In this document: piece after piece, positions 47,301 to 57,076 of the stretch | Position numbering within the stretch: the stretch's first letter is position 1 | Layout of the letters: each line of letters begins with the position of its first letter | NCBI RefSeq assembly: GCF_026212465.1 | Contig: NC_080060.1 | Span: 12,626,066-12,690,065 of the forward strand | Direction: 5' to 3' | Source: Amaranthus tricolor | Taxonomy: Eukaryota; Streptophyta; Magnoliopsida; Caryophyllales; Amaranthaceae | DNA: 64,000 nucleotides | The notes under the pieces: generated by a model | Database searches by the model: none | What the model saw: the letters and a program-made list of their open reading frames with translations, nothing else | What the model was told of the DNA's origin: nothing | Translations under genes and position numbers: made by a program

Positions 47301-48704
47301 GCTGATGCTTTATCTCGAAGAGCATACTTGCTTTCTATGGTGGATGCTAAGGTTTTGGGTTTTGAACAACTCAAGGAGTATTACAAAGATGATCCTGATT
47401 TTGCTAATGAATTTCCAAAGCCATCGAAAGATTACGTTGATCAAGATGGTTATCTTTTTAAAGGTAACAAGTTGTGTGTTCCTAAAGGTGGCATTCGTGA
47501 ATTGTTGGTAAGAGAAGTTCATAGTGGTGGATTGGCTGGTCATTTTGGCATTCAAAAGACTCTTGATATTCTTGGTGAGCATTTCTATTGGCCAAGGATG
47601 ATCAGGGATGTTACTTTAGTTGTGGAGAGATGTGCTACATGTCAAAAGTCAAAAGGGCATTTCACAAAGGGGCTTTATACTCCATTACCTGTTCCAGATT
47701 CTCCTTGGGAAAGTGTTAGCATGGATTTCATTGTTGGGCTACCGCGGACTCAAAGGGGTAGAGATAGCATTATGGTGGTGGTAGATAGATTTTCCAAAAT
47801 GGCTCATTTTGTAGCTTGTAATAAAACAGATGATGCAGTAAAAGTGGCTGAATTGTACTTCAAGGAAATTGTCAAACTACATGGCATTCCTCGAAGTATA
47901 GTTTCGGATAGAGACTCCAAGTTTTTAAGTCACTTTTGGAGGACCCTATGGAAGTTGGTTGGTACCAAGTTACTATTTAGCACCTCTCATCATCCCCAAA
48001 CTGATGGGCAAACAGAGGTGACAAATAGAACTTTGGGTGCTTTGTTACGTGGTCTTGTGAGCAAAACGCAGGAAGATTGGGACATGAAACTAGCCCATGC
48101 GGAGTTTGCTTACAATAGGGCTCATTCTTTAACTACTTCTCGTTCTCCTTTTGAAGTAGTGTATGGAGTGAATCCATTTGTGCCTGTTGATTTGATTCCC
48201 TTGCTGAAAACTAATATGGTAGAAAAAGATGCAAAAAAGAGGGTGGAAACCTTTCAAAAAACCTGTGAGCAAGTAAAGAAAAGAATTGAGGAGATGAATA
48301 AAAAATACCAAGAGAGAGCAAACAAAAAAAGGAAACAACCCATATTTAACCCTGGGGATTTGGTTTGGCTTCATTTGAGAAAAGAGAGATTTCCGAAGCT
48401 TCGCAAAAACAAGCTCATGCCTCGTTCTGATGGTCCGTTTAAAGTACTTGAGAGGGTAAATGATAATGCATACAAGATTGAACTTCCTGATGAGTTGATG
48501 GGTGTTAGTGCTACTTTTAATGTGGGCGATTTGTCACCGTACTTGGATGATTCAAGTTTGAGGACAAACTCTTCAAAAGAAGGAGAGAATGATCCAAGAT
48601 CAAATACATTATCTCATGAGCCGATTGCTTTAGTTCTTGAAGTACTTGGTTTTAATCCTTTTAAATCTGAATTTGTTACATGTCTAACTTGGGTTGAAGA
48701 TTAA
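44310..48704 (+). CDS. Ty3/gypsy gag-pol polyprotein
   Basis: 1,464 codons from the ATG at 44310; an earlier in-frame ATG at 44187 would read through the A-run at 44274-44307 as poly-Lys, so the later start is preferred. Order: gag (about 75-250), CCHC zinc knuckle at about 302 (C-F-K-C-H-G-R-G-H...C), aspartic protease with D-S-G-A at about 400, reverse transcriptase with Y-L-D-D at about 746, RNase H with C-D-A-S-G at about 894, integrase with the HHCC finger from about 1071 and D1139, D1200, E1236 (a D,D-35-E triad), and a C-terminal G-P-F/Y module (D-G-P-F-K-V-L-E-R). Order protease-RT-RNaseH-integrase defines Ty3/gypsy. No internal stop is seen. The last 38 codons lie within the 3' LTR and the polypurine tract is also coding. 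Confidence 0.97.
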   Translation: MAEENLAELLRSINLRLERMEKKNEEREIEKQKQDTRMDAMADMLLKATRKIGEIENEDSSSGNNYKSFDEDRGLRIDLPEFDGGHDSESFLDWLRQIETVFEYKEYDDKKKFKLAVLKLTKLAALWYENVKANRRREGKNKMDSWEKFKKKMRDKWVSKEYEQEQYLKLTHLSQENEMSVEEYIREFEKLCLICDLQEKEAFKIARFIKGLSKNICRKVEVTHYASFSDVCKLALKYEAQSKEEKEKEKPKFPYKGTSKFTPSNSKGSTFQSKAFPSSFISEKSKEKAIVSPSELATRRKCFKCHGRGHIASECPSKAVLTSTQCAIMDEEEKMYNFVANEVEDLEDDYEEEIQPEDEYNMMVVRKVLFSEPQADLKQRHNLFHTRCKIGEKTCNVIVDSGAQTDVVSSEVVSKLKLATRDHEEPYKLNWLNDSTGIRVRKQALVSYSIGGFEDERWCDVIPMDACHLLLGRPWQFDHNSEHRGKSNEYIVTKKDGRKVKLIPLPPKVAKKEKDKSNYLVTCNEFEKIVDEYGGGYALVLRTKDQISTSCDNSSSLNELLEEYKDVFPNDLPKGLPPIRGIEHAIDLIPGAPLPNKAAYRCNPEESKELERQVSELIERGYVRESLSPCAVPALLVPKKDGTWRMCVDSRSINNITIKYRFPMPRLQDMLDELSGALVFSKIDLRSGYHQMRIREGDEWKTAFKTKQGLYEWLVMPFGLCNAPSSFMRLMNEVLRPFLNNFVVVYLDDILVYSKNNEDHMVHLKRLFEKLREVKLYGKLEKCFFMTPSVSFLGYIVTREGVQVDPEKVKAVKSWLAPTNVHEVRSFHGLASFYRRFIRNFSSIMAPITELTKKGEFEWTENAQRAFDKVKYMLCNAPILVLPDFNNVFEVECDASGVGIGAVLIQEKKPVSFFSEKLSEAKLNYSTYDREFYAIVRALDHWSHYLRPKPFVLHSDHEALKFINGQQKLNKRHAKWVEFLQSFTFSSKYKDGKSNIVADALSRRAYLLSMVDAKVLGFEQLKEYYKDDPDFANEFPKPSKDYVDQDGYLFKGNKLCVPKGGIRELLVREVHSGGLAGHFGIQKTLDILGEHFYWPRMIRDVTLVVERCATCQKSKGHFTKGLYTPLPVPDSPWESVSMDFIVGLPRTQRGRDSIMVVVDRFSKMAHFVACNKTDDAVKVAELYFKEIVKLHGIPRSIVSDRDSKFLSHFWRTLWKLVGTKLLFSTSHHPQTDGQTEVTNRTLGALLRGLVSKTQEDWDMKLAHAEFAYNRAHSLTTSRSPFEVVYGVNPFVPVDLIPLLKTNMVEKDAKKRVETFQKTCEQVKKRIEEMNKKYQERANKKRKQPIFNPGDLVWLHLRKERFPKLRKNKLMPRSDGPFKVLERVNDNAYKIELPDELMGVSATFNVGDLSPYLDDSSLRTNSSKEGENDPRSNTLSHEPIALVLEVLGFNPFKSEFVTCLTWVED
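48575..48589 (+). other. Polypurine tract
   Basis: AAAAGAAGGAGAGAA directly before the 3' LTR, the plus-strand primer. It lies inside the gag-pol reading frame. Confidence 0.9.
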
Positions 48705-49277
48705 GTGAAGCTACATATATATTGGTTGGACGTCACTTTGATAGGTCCAAGTTTAGTTATGTTTTTTAAAGTCTTTTTACCACTTAAATCTGATTAATTA
48801 GCTACTGCATGCTTAGGGAACAACTTAAATCAGCCTAATGCATGCTTTGGAGGCTATTTAATGTTGTTTTGTGAGTTCCAATGCTTGTTCCCCATGCTTG
48901 GACGTCCCACCTTAATTTCTCTTGCTTTTTAGCTTCCTTTTGCTGTTGTAACTCTATTTAAAGAGAGCTATTCATGAATGAAAGTTCAGACTTATTTTAT
49001 GAATCAACCTTTGTGTTTTCTTCTTGCCTATCTTTGTGTTTGTCCAAGGTTAACAAGAGTTCTTTAATACTTTGAGTGTGTTCTTGAGTATTAAACTAGG
49101 GGAGATTGAGTTTGTCTTGTCTCTAGCCTAAATACTATTGTATTGAGTTTGTTCTTGTGCTTTGGTTGTCCTATTTTCATTCAAATATACATTCTGTCCA
49201 AATTACTTCTTCTTTCTTTTCTTTTGTCCTTCTCCTTCCTTAATCATTTAGGAAGTCTTGAATTAGCATTTACATCA
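48590..49277 (+). repeat. 3' LTR of the gypsy element
   Basis: 688 bp copy of 43469-44156. Its first 115 bp carry the end of gag-pol. Confidence 0.97.
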
Positions 49278-49282
49278 CAACC

Positions 49283-49519
49283 ATGAGTGTTGAATCGAAT
49301 TTGTTTCACATTATGCGGGTAGTTTGACGATCGTCTCAGCCAACACTTTAATAGCGGTAAGCTAAAAGAACCTTACAATATGGTGAAGATCCGATGATGC
49401 GTGCAATATTTTTCGAACTCGAAGCCATATATATGTCGTTCCCAATATGAGTATGCCTTTCAAGGAAATGGAAATCACATGAAGCAAGTTGCGAGATTTA
49501 ATAACGAATACTCAACTAA
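49283..49519. other. Spacer between gypsy and CACTA elements
   Basis: No ORF or repeat recognised; likely older intergenic sequence. Confidence 0.4.
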
Positions 49520-51202
49520 CACTACAAGAAAAATCATTTTTAGCAACAAGTTTTAGCAACGACAATTTTTTTTCTCGTTGCGAAAAATAAAAGTTGTTGC
49601 AAAATCCATTATTGCTATAAATAAAAATTAACTTTCCACCTCTTGAACTATTTTCGTGGGTTAGAACACATCTCTAGCAACAACTATTTTTGTAGCTAAA
49701 ATTAAAATAGTCATTTGCAATAGCATATTTCGTTGCAAAAACTTATTGAATATATTGATATAACAATGTCGTTGCCAAAAACCTCATAGTATTATTTTTA
49801 AAAGAAATTGATTTTTATTGTGCATAGTATCTCACCCAAAACAGCGCATAGTATCTCCCTCTCACCCAAACCACGACATTAGTATCTGCCTCACACCCAA
49901 ACAGCGCCCGTATCCCTCACCCAAAACTTTCTGCATAGCCAACCGCCGCACAGCCCCAACGTAGAGTGCCCGACGACCATGGTGGTTGTAAGAGTGATCT
50001 CTTTGCTTCACACAATAGCCAAATCAGGCACATAATCGAGATGGGTAGCTCTCAACCTCTTTAGTTCTCATTTGTTCAATTGAATGGACTTAAATTTTGG
50101 TTCTTTCATTTTAAATATAATTGATGATTTTTTTTAAGAAAATTTTATGTGGTTAGATTTATTATTTGGATGTTTCTTTGGTTATAATTTTCTGGGTTTT
50201 GCCCTTAAACTCAATCAATCGCCATTCACTCTTTAATGTTGACGGAAATCACACTATGAAATTACTCAATTGTTGATGTTTAGGACCCAACATTTGCATC
50301 CTGCTTTAATTAAGAGTAGCAACCTAACTGTAGGATCTGAAAATAATTTCACGCATAATTGTTTTTGCTTGCTAGACTCATGTTTAGGTGAAGTATGGTT
50401 ATGACTTATGACAAGTTAATTTCCTTCCTGATCTGGTTACCAATGTTCTGGATTCTGCTGTTCATCTTTGTGATTTCAGTTCAGCCATCCAAAACTCCGA
50501 GAAGCTATGTCTGACTTAATTTTATAATTTTTATTTCAGGACGTTGCTCTTACAGACTTCCTCCAACACATCCCATAAGGTTGGCTCTTTCTCTCAACTT
50601 CTCAGTGTTCAACTTCTCAACTTCTCAATTCTGCTGATAAAGCTTGTAGCATGGCTAAACAGGTAAATATGTCTGTTTCATTCTAAAGTTTTTATGGTTG
50701 AAGTATTTTTCATTTTTGGAGTAGATAATAACCCCGCATGAACTTGTTTTCGTTTCACCCCCCACTTATCTTAATGTGGATGATACTATTGAGTGTAGCT
50801 CTTATATATTGATGCTAGAAGGATTGTGCTTTCCATTGTAGATTTGTACCTCTAAATAACGTTTATGGACTTCTTGCAGTTTGCATTGGATTCTATGTAG
50901 GAGCTTCCCAAAGTTTTTGATTTTATTATTTGATCACAAAAGATGGACTTGTTATCATTGATGCTCTTTATAATTGTCTACTACTCTTGTAGTCCTATAT
51001 TAAGTGTTGAAGTAGGTAAATATTTTGCAGAGTTGAATTAGTGATACCGAGAGTAGAAAGTTTCCCTTAGGGGCCTTCGTGGATTAAGTGTAAAACGGAG
51101 GAAATAGTGAGAGAAAATTTATGGAAATTTTATAGACTTCGATTGATAGTGAAAGAGGAGGATAAAGTATAGTAATCTTTTATCCTTCTAGAAAATCTTG
51201 GC

Positions 51203-51484
51203 TTGCACATTTTTCATCCCACCAATGCCAATCATTACTACTATCTTCACCACCTCCATCCTCATACCCACCCCCAAGGTGTAGAAAATAAGAAACAAAG
51301 TAACCCACAAAAAGTACCCCAAGGTGTAGAGAAGAACAGGGATTTGATGCACTTGGACGCAAATCTACAGCCTATTTCGGCTGGAAAGAAGATGTGGAGT
51401 ATTTTGGACTGTTCTGTCGTCAAGCTCAGAATCGATCTTAAGGGGTATAGTTTAATTTGTTCATGTGGCATTCATGTGTGTTAA
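51203..51484 (+). CDS. ORF inside the CACTA element, possible captured fragment
   Basis: 93 codons. It is His-rich at the start, then K-V-P-Q-G-V-E-K-N-R-D-L-M-H-L-D-A and K-K-M-W-S-I-L-D-C-S-V-V-K-L. A short 'ccaaggtgtagaga/aaa' duplication lies within it. No family is recognised. The later half looks protein-like, as expected if a host gene piece was captured. Confidence 0.25.
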   Translation: MHIFHPTNANHYYYLHHLHPHTHPQGVENKKQSNPQKVPQGVEKNRDLMHLDANLQPISAGKKMWSILDCSVVKLRIDLKGYSLICSCGIHVC

Positions 51485-51599
51485 AACTTTTGTGATTTCT
51501 TCGAGTTTGCTATCTGCTATTTATCTTCACATTCTTGTACAGCTGGTATATTGTACAGCTGGTATGTGTTTCGGACTTTGATTGTGATGAATTGGTGTT

Positions 51600-51772
51600 C
51601 TGCTGTCATCCGCTTGCTGTTGCTGCCTTCTGCTCTGCTGCTGCTTCCATCTGATGCTGCTGCTACCGTAGCTGCTGCTGCTGTTGATGGTGCTGTCATT
51701 GCTACTGCTGCCGTTGATGTTACTGCTGCTGCCGTTGCTGCAGTGTGCCATCTGAAGCTGCTGCGTGCGTGT
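51600..51772. repeat. Imperfect (CTG/GCT)n-rich stretch
   Basis: Many CTG, GCT and GTT triplets within the CACTA element. All three frames give low-complexity runs on either strand. Confidence 0.85.
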
Positions 51773-51996
51773 ACTAATGTTCTAAGGCTTGGTTGATTCC
51801 TCTAGTTAGACATGGGTGGTGTGTACTAATGTTCTAAGAAGCTGTTTGATATTTTTTTAGACGTGCATATATATGTATTTCTCTTGTTATTAATATATAA
51901 TTTTTATATTGTTGGTTCTATATAAATTATATAACGATAATATTTTACAATGATTTTAGTTTGTTGCCAAAGGAATTGGTTTTTCTTGTGGTGTAA

Positions 51997-52462
51997 CTGA
52001 TTACTTAAATGCTCATCTAACATAATAGCTCATCAAATTATCAGACCGCTATTCTTCGCAAGACATTTACATGTACTGACTACCTGGAGAAAAAGAGAGT
52101 ATGTAGAGAAGTTTAAAAGTAGGAAATTTTTTCCAAGGAAGTTCGTGAAGGCAATGCGAACATTCTACATGCAAAAATAGAAATGTTTATTATTGTCAAA
52201 AATAGCAGCTTCAAATTATTAAAGAAGAAAGGACATTAAGGTTAGTTACAGTTTCAGTTAGACACAAGGCACAGCTTGTGGGACACAGCCATAGCAACAG
52301 AACAAATAGTAAACAAAAGGAGTGAACTATACTTCACATGTAAACAGACAACTGACATGCTTATGTACCAGACTCAAAGGTCAACAAAAGACTTTCTGTA
52401 CAAAAGTGACGGGGCAAGAGTGTAGGTGACGAAGAAAACCACAAAAGAAAAAAAATAAATAC
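51997..52462. other. Gene-free; 3' flank of the following gene candidate
   Basis: No ORF. On the minus strand it is downstream of the terminal exon ending at 52463 and would hold its 3' UTR. Confidence 0.4.
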
Positions 52463-52871
52463 CTAAAGACGGCCAATGACTTTTTCTGGAGCCTTAACTT
52501 TCTTGTCTTTTGAGTCTGTATTCTTGGCTTCTTGCTTTATGGAGGAAATTTCATAATCATCATGTTGAACTACAAAACAGCCAAATTAAGCTAAATGACC
52601 AACTTTGAAGAATGTTCATTTCAAGTTGGAAAACCCATGAAAACCAATTATAAACCAATTACATAAAAAATTAACACAAATTACAAACCAATTTTCTTCA
52701 ACCTTAATTTAGAAGAATTTTCATTTTCAACAAATCAGAAAGAACATCAGAACACGAAGACGAGCAATTCGAAGAATTCCCAGCTTGAACAGGGATAAAT
52801 TGCTGACCTTGAAAATTTGTGGGTATAGAATTGAAAGGTCTAGCAATAAAAAGATCTCCATCCCATTTCAT
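52463..52871 (-). CDS. Candidate gene 3' end, two exons
   Basis: Exon a, 52871-52808, starts M-K-W-D-G-D-L-F-I-A-R-P-F-N-S-I-P-T-N-F and ends at a donor (CAAG|gtcagc). Exon b, 52569-52463, follows an acceptor (tttgtag), reads Q-H-D-D-Y-E-I-S-S-I-K-Q-E-A-K, then a Lys-rich tail ending V-I-G-R-L and a stop. The phases match (G|TT). If intron a is retained the frame runs on with a Ser/Cys-rich stretch to a stop near 52706. The Met may be internal. The family is not recognised; the acidic/basic tail suggests a soluble, possibly nuclear protein. Confidence 0.45.
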
Positions 52872-53600
52872 TTATGAACTTTCCATCAGTTGCGCTACAA
52901 CATCAGTCCCAAAACCAAGGAGGAAAAAAAAGACAACCAACAAACAAATAAAAAGAATCCAGCAAATAAGAGTTAATCACCAGGCATATATGACAGTCTA
53001 GTCAAAGACATACACAGACCACACAAAACTCAGTCTGGTCTTAAGTAGACCACCTTATATGAATGCATGGGTCATTTACTTCAATCTTTGGTTTACCTTA
53101 AACTTACCTTCAATACATATGGGAATATGAACACTAAAACTTTCAGCTTCAAATGCTCAATACAAGATAAGCATCTCCATTACCAAATATTTACAGGACA
53201 AATACCACAGGATTTTCTCGCTAATATTCAACCCAGAGAACTGACCTCTTTTCTTTAGCTCGTTTTTCTACAAAAATCTTGCTACATATTTCTTTTCTCG
53301 GAGTTCCAATTAAATTTTTATATACATCTTTTTGGAAAACTTTACCTTAGAAGTTCGCCTCCATTCACCCACTCTTATTCACTTCCCTCCCTTAAACATT
53401 GTTCCAAAAGAAAATGGAGCAAGTCATTTGAGACAGCAGGAGTGATAAGTAATAGAGAGATCAATTATTAGAAAGGAATCCATATACAAAAGAACTTTCA
53501 CGAAAAAAAAGAATCATGCATTCTAGCCACTATGAAGCAATTTATCTACAAAATGAAGATATACCAAATGTCAATTGTAGCTTAGAAGCTAAAACTGAAC
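52872..53600. other. Gene-free spacer
   Basis: AT-rich with no supported ORF. Upstream exons of the candidate at 52463-52871 should lie here or beyond, but I cannot identify them. Confidence 0.4.
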
Positions 53601-53601
53601 T

Positions 53602-53964
53602 TTAGCTATATACAAATAACCTCAAAACAGAAATTTGAAAACTCTTTTCTGATCCTTTAATGAAGCTTTCAATAAATTGATTGAGTGCTTGATTTATACC
53701 CTTCAATTTCATATGGTTCTTAATTTGTTTGATGATGCTTTGAATTCCGGCATTTGGGTGCAAAAATGTGTTTATTGTAAGGCAATACAGGCATCTGTAA
53801 AAGGTTGGTGAATTGGGGAGAGGTTTGCAGTTGTTGAAACTAATGGAGGAGAGAAAACTTGGGTTTAATGTGTTTATAATGTTTTGATTAGTGGTTTGTG
53901 TTAGGAAAAAATAACTACTACTGAGTAATGACTCAATCAATAAATTATACACTAAAACAACCAT
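53602..53964 (-). CDS. Unrecognised ORF
   Basis: 120 codons, open in AT-rich DNA, with a hydrophobic Ser/Leu-rich start and a later stretch I-K-Q-I-K-N-H-M-K-L-K-G-I-N. No domain and no signal for translation. It is probably chance, kept because of its length. Confidence 0.2.
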   Translation of the reverse strand: MVVLVYNLLIESLLSSSYFFLTQTTNQNIINTLNPSFLSSISFNNCKPLPNSPTFYRCLYCLTINTFLHPNAGIQSIIKQIKNHMKLKGINQALNQFIESFIKGSEKSFQISVLRLFVYS

Positions 53965-54221
53965 AAAGAGAGATTAAACAACAAAGATATTATCAACAAC
54001 AAAGATATTATAAACTGGGTATGTTTGATTTCTTCAAATTAGCCACCAATTTTCAATTTCTCACAGAATTTTCAACAGCAAAAATATTAAATTTTGTTTC
54101 TGATTCAAAGCCTACAAAACAATACTTTCAAAGATTGAAGAAATTGAGTAGCACTTCAAAACTTGACTCAAAGTTGAGTTTTCTTCAGGTCTTTACATAT
54201 GTTAATCTTTACATATATATC

Positions 54222-55218
54222 TGATGCGAGTATGGGGTTGAAAACTCAAAGAACCTGATAAATCCTTCCAAGAACAATGCCAAGATTGATCTTGAACAAA
54301 CGCCACACGATAAGCCTTCTGTTCTGAATGAACAGAAGGTGGCCAGAACAATTCTGATGAATGGTTCTGTGCCTTGGATAGAAACAAATTGGCCTTATAT
54401 CAACCAATTGGCCTCTTCCTCACACTAATATTAAGATTCACTCTCTTAACCCTCGTGGAACAAACCGAATGTCTCTTTGTTTCACTCACAAAGAACTCAC
54501 CCAGGCAAAGGAAATTGCAAGGCAATTTACTTGAAGGAATTTGTCATTAACAATCTGTGTATTTTTCATACAAATGAGAGGATCCCTTTATATAGGAATT
54601 CCAAGGAAAAAAAAATAACGGCTATAACAAGGATTAACTAACACATTTTAAAGAGCACGTGATAGGCACGTTTGTTTTAAAACAGAAACAGAAATCAGAA
54701 ATTATGCTAAGTATGCTTCCAGCTCTTCCAGTTCTGATCTGTCTGACAGGGGACCTTCAGATCCCTTTTTTGGTGTCTTACTGTGATCGTTAGGAGGCAC
54801 TTAAGGTCTTGTTGGATAGGTCTGTGTATAGAGATTCCATTTCTACCCTCCATGTCCTCCAAGATGCGTGGGTTAGCTCTGGACAACCCTTGCAAGGTAG
54901 GCTGGTCGGCAGATTTGTTGGATTGTCTGTTCTGCTATTTGTTGGCTTTGAACCAAGCTTCTGTTATGTCTGATGGTTGCTGGGAGACCTTCTGTTGTTC
55001 CCTCCTGGACTTGCCATGTCTTGATACTCATGCTTGGTCCAGCTTGGAGGTAGGCTTCCTTAGTTTTCGTGCTAAGCTCAGTAAGTTCAGTTTCAGCAAG
55101 TGTGTTGTTGATCCAATTATGCTCTTCATGGTTTGTCTTGGATTGTAGGTTGTTTATAATTGGATCATGGTCCAACCCTTACATAGCATTAAGACCTGAT
55201 CCAAGCATACATGGATCA
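54222..55218 (-). mobile_element. Solo LTR (family A) with 5-bp TSD ATATC
   Basis: 997 bp; on the minus strand TGATCC...GCATCA. ATATC flanks it at 54217-54221 and 55219-55223. It is related to the solo LTR at 1471-2412: same TATA box, 'aagattcactctctta', 'ccttctgtt' and terminal 'tgatgc'. It lies 19 bp downstream of the stop codon of the papain-like gene and in the same orientation, so it may supply that gene's polyadenylation site. Confidence 0.92.
54873..55175 (-). CDS. ORF inside the solo LTR
   Basis: 100 codons in the sense of the LTR. It shares K-x-W-Q-x-Q-E, G-x-L-P-A-x-I-R and a Q-Q-x-x-E-Q pattern with the ORF at 1481-1924 in the related LTR. No known domain. Confidence 0.3.
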   Translation of the reverse strand: MDHDPIINNLQSKTNHEEHNWINNTLAETELTELSTKTKEAYLQAGPSMSIKTWQVQEGTTEGLPATIRHNRSLVQSQQIAEQTIQQICRPAYLARVVQS

Positions 55219-55237
55219 ATATCTGCCAACGCTAAGT

Positions 55238-57065
55238 TCAACCATATAAGAAAACCCATCGAGTGAAAGCTGTACGTTTGTTGATAAATTCCTCGAAGCT
55301 TTCAGTAAAGCTTAAGAACTTTTTACAATGCTTAAGTGTGTCAATAACGTCCAAATAAGATACCATCCCAGCATCCTCCACATTAAAGTACTTCTTAGCA
55401 AACCCACGCAAGCTATGGCGATGAGTACCAATTTCTTCCATAAATTTTCCACATTCCTTCAAACTTGTTTTTACATCTTCCCATGCACCATTTTTCTCAT
55501 GCGTCTCAATTGCTTTACGCAGTTCTATAACTTTATTCATGTATTTATCCGTCTCATCCATGAGTTTTGCAACCTTATCCACATCCCTTTTAAGGTATTG
55601 AAGTAGATCATATGATTGCATCAGAGCTGGAGGGTGTACTGGAGGAAGGGATGCTCCGTATATCAGCTCAACAATGAGATTTGAACGAATTAAAGAAATT
55701 CCTTTTTTACATAAACTCTTTTCAGGATCACCATCTGAGTTTTGGTAATATACATACAATACATCGTCTACTTCTATGTAATCTAAAAGCACAACAGCAT
55801 GATAAGCTTTGCCCCAAACTTTTTTCCCCTTATCATCAAAACAAAAAAGAATATCATCAATGTGATCCCCCAAACCATGGTATATCCCATCTCCATTAAT
55901 CTTATAATCCTTTCTAACTTGAAACACTCCAACCACAGGGCATGTATTCAAAAACATCTTTATAGTATCCTCCCACTTCATTCCTTTAGAGGCTAAGGGG
56001 TCAGCAAACATGCATTCTTGAATACAATGGTTCAACTCATTCCAAAGGGGAGCACCATCAATTGTTGCTGATTTTATAAGGTCAGCAGGTTTCCAACGAG
56101 TTTTTCCAGGAAATTTTGCTTTAAGGTCACTTCTCCACTTAACATGGTCAAAAAGACAAACACCTATGTGATTGACTAATTCGGTTGGTTTAGGTGTAAG
56201 TGAATATAACAGCCTTAGTTGATAATCTAAAGCCTTAACAGCTGCAGCAAAACTACACTGACAATATTCTTGTTGAATTGGAGGCAGAATTATTTGTATG
56301 CCTCTCGATGTTTCATGTCTTATTAGATGACATGTAAGTTTGACCTACAAACAAATATAGAAATATTTGATTCTTAAGCTATAGGTTGTGCATCAATTAC
56401 ATGAGATCAATAACATATTCTTAATTCAAATCTAAAAATAAAGCTGAAATAAGAAAAAACATGACAAAAGTGATACAAATTTCAAATAATGATATGTTAA
56501 AACATTGACACCAAAGTGAATCAATCAACTCCGTTTATTACCTAGTAGAATACACTATTCTAAAATAGGAATCTTCAAAACGAAAAACCAAAAGAGAGAA
56601 GAGAAGTTCATGCATATTTAATAAATGAAACATCATTATTTTTTGTTCATTTTAAAATTAAACAAAATTTTCAATTTTCACAATAATCAACTCCCTTTGA
56701 TTTTTCATTCTGTTTTTTTTTTTACTCAAATATCAGCGGCATGGCTCAAGTGCGTCGAGTAGAATGGCGCGAGTGGATTGAGCGACCCTTCTAAAGCTTC
56801 TGACTATTTTTCACACACATTCTGAAATAGTTGTCTTATATATTTTGTCTTGGCCAGACAACCTTTAAAGACATATGCCTTTGTTCATCATGCTTATAAA
56901 TACTCTAACATCTAATTATTCACTTTAATAAATTGATGGTGTTCATCAAATCGATAGGAAGGAATAGGTTTAAGCTGAGAAAAATACAAAATTACATACC
57001 CTCAATTTGGCATCTAAATCAGCGTAAAATTCATTATCAGCTTTCATTTTTGGCACTTCTTCCAT
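55238..57065 (-). CDS. Papain-fold cysteine peptidase-like protein
   Basis: Two exons: 57065-57000 and 56344-55238, joined at AGG|gtatgt and tttgtag|GTC, phase 0, giving 390 aa. The start M-E-E-V-P-K-M follows an acceptor at 57077, so a 5' UTR exon is likely. The papain pattern is visible: Gln46 and Cys52 in I-Q-Q-E-Y-C-Q-C-S-F-A-A-A-V (compare Q-x5-C-W-A-F), His204 in A-Y-H-A-V-V-L-L-D-Y, and Asn224 in Y-Y-Q-N-S-D-G-D in the place of K-N-S-W-G. Residues 266-335 form a charged, probably helical extension. There is no signal peptide and no I29 propeptide, so it is unlike secreted C1A enzymes and probably acts inside the cell. The Trp after the Cys and the N-S-W-G Trp are replaced, so activity is uncertain. 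The reading frame is intact. Confidence 0.85.
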
Positions 57066-57076
57066 ATTCGTAATCA

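Larger units (their letters stand above)
43469..49277 (+). mobile_element. Complete Ty3/gypsy retrotransposon, TSD CAACC
   Basis: 5,809 bp flanked by CAACC at 43464-43468 and 49278-49282. The LTRs are 688 bp each (43469-44156 and 48590-49277), starting TGATCC and ending ACATCA, with two differences seen by eye (positions 43486/48607 and about 43745/48866). The primer site is at 44159-44170 and the polypurine tract at 48575-48589. One gag-pol ORF is intact. All parts needed for autonomous movement are present and the insertion is young. Lineage: chromovirus-like integrase with a GPF/Y module and an ORF that ends inside the 3' LTR, a trait known in the CRM lineage; Reina is the other candidate. 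Confidence 0.98.
49520..51993. mobile_element. Non-autonomous CACTA transposon, TSD TAA
   Basis: 2,474 bp. The left end is CACTACAAGAAAAATC, the right end inverse is CACCACAAGAAAAACC, with TAA on each side (49517-49519, 51994-51996). Subterminal GCAAC/GTTGC motifs recur within about 300 bp of the left end and at the right end, as expected for CACTA transposase binding. No transposase coding is seen. The interior has splice-like segments (M-A-K-Q|gtaaat at about 50652) and a short ORF at 51203-51484, so it may carry captured gene pieces. Confidence 0.9.
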
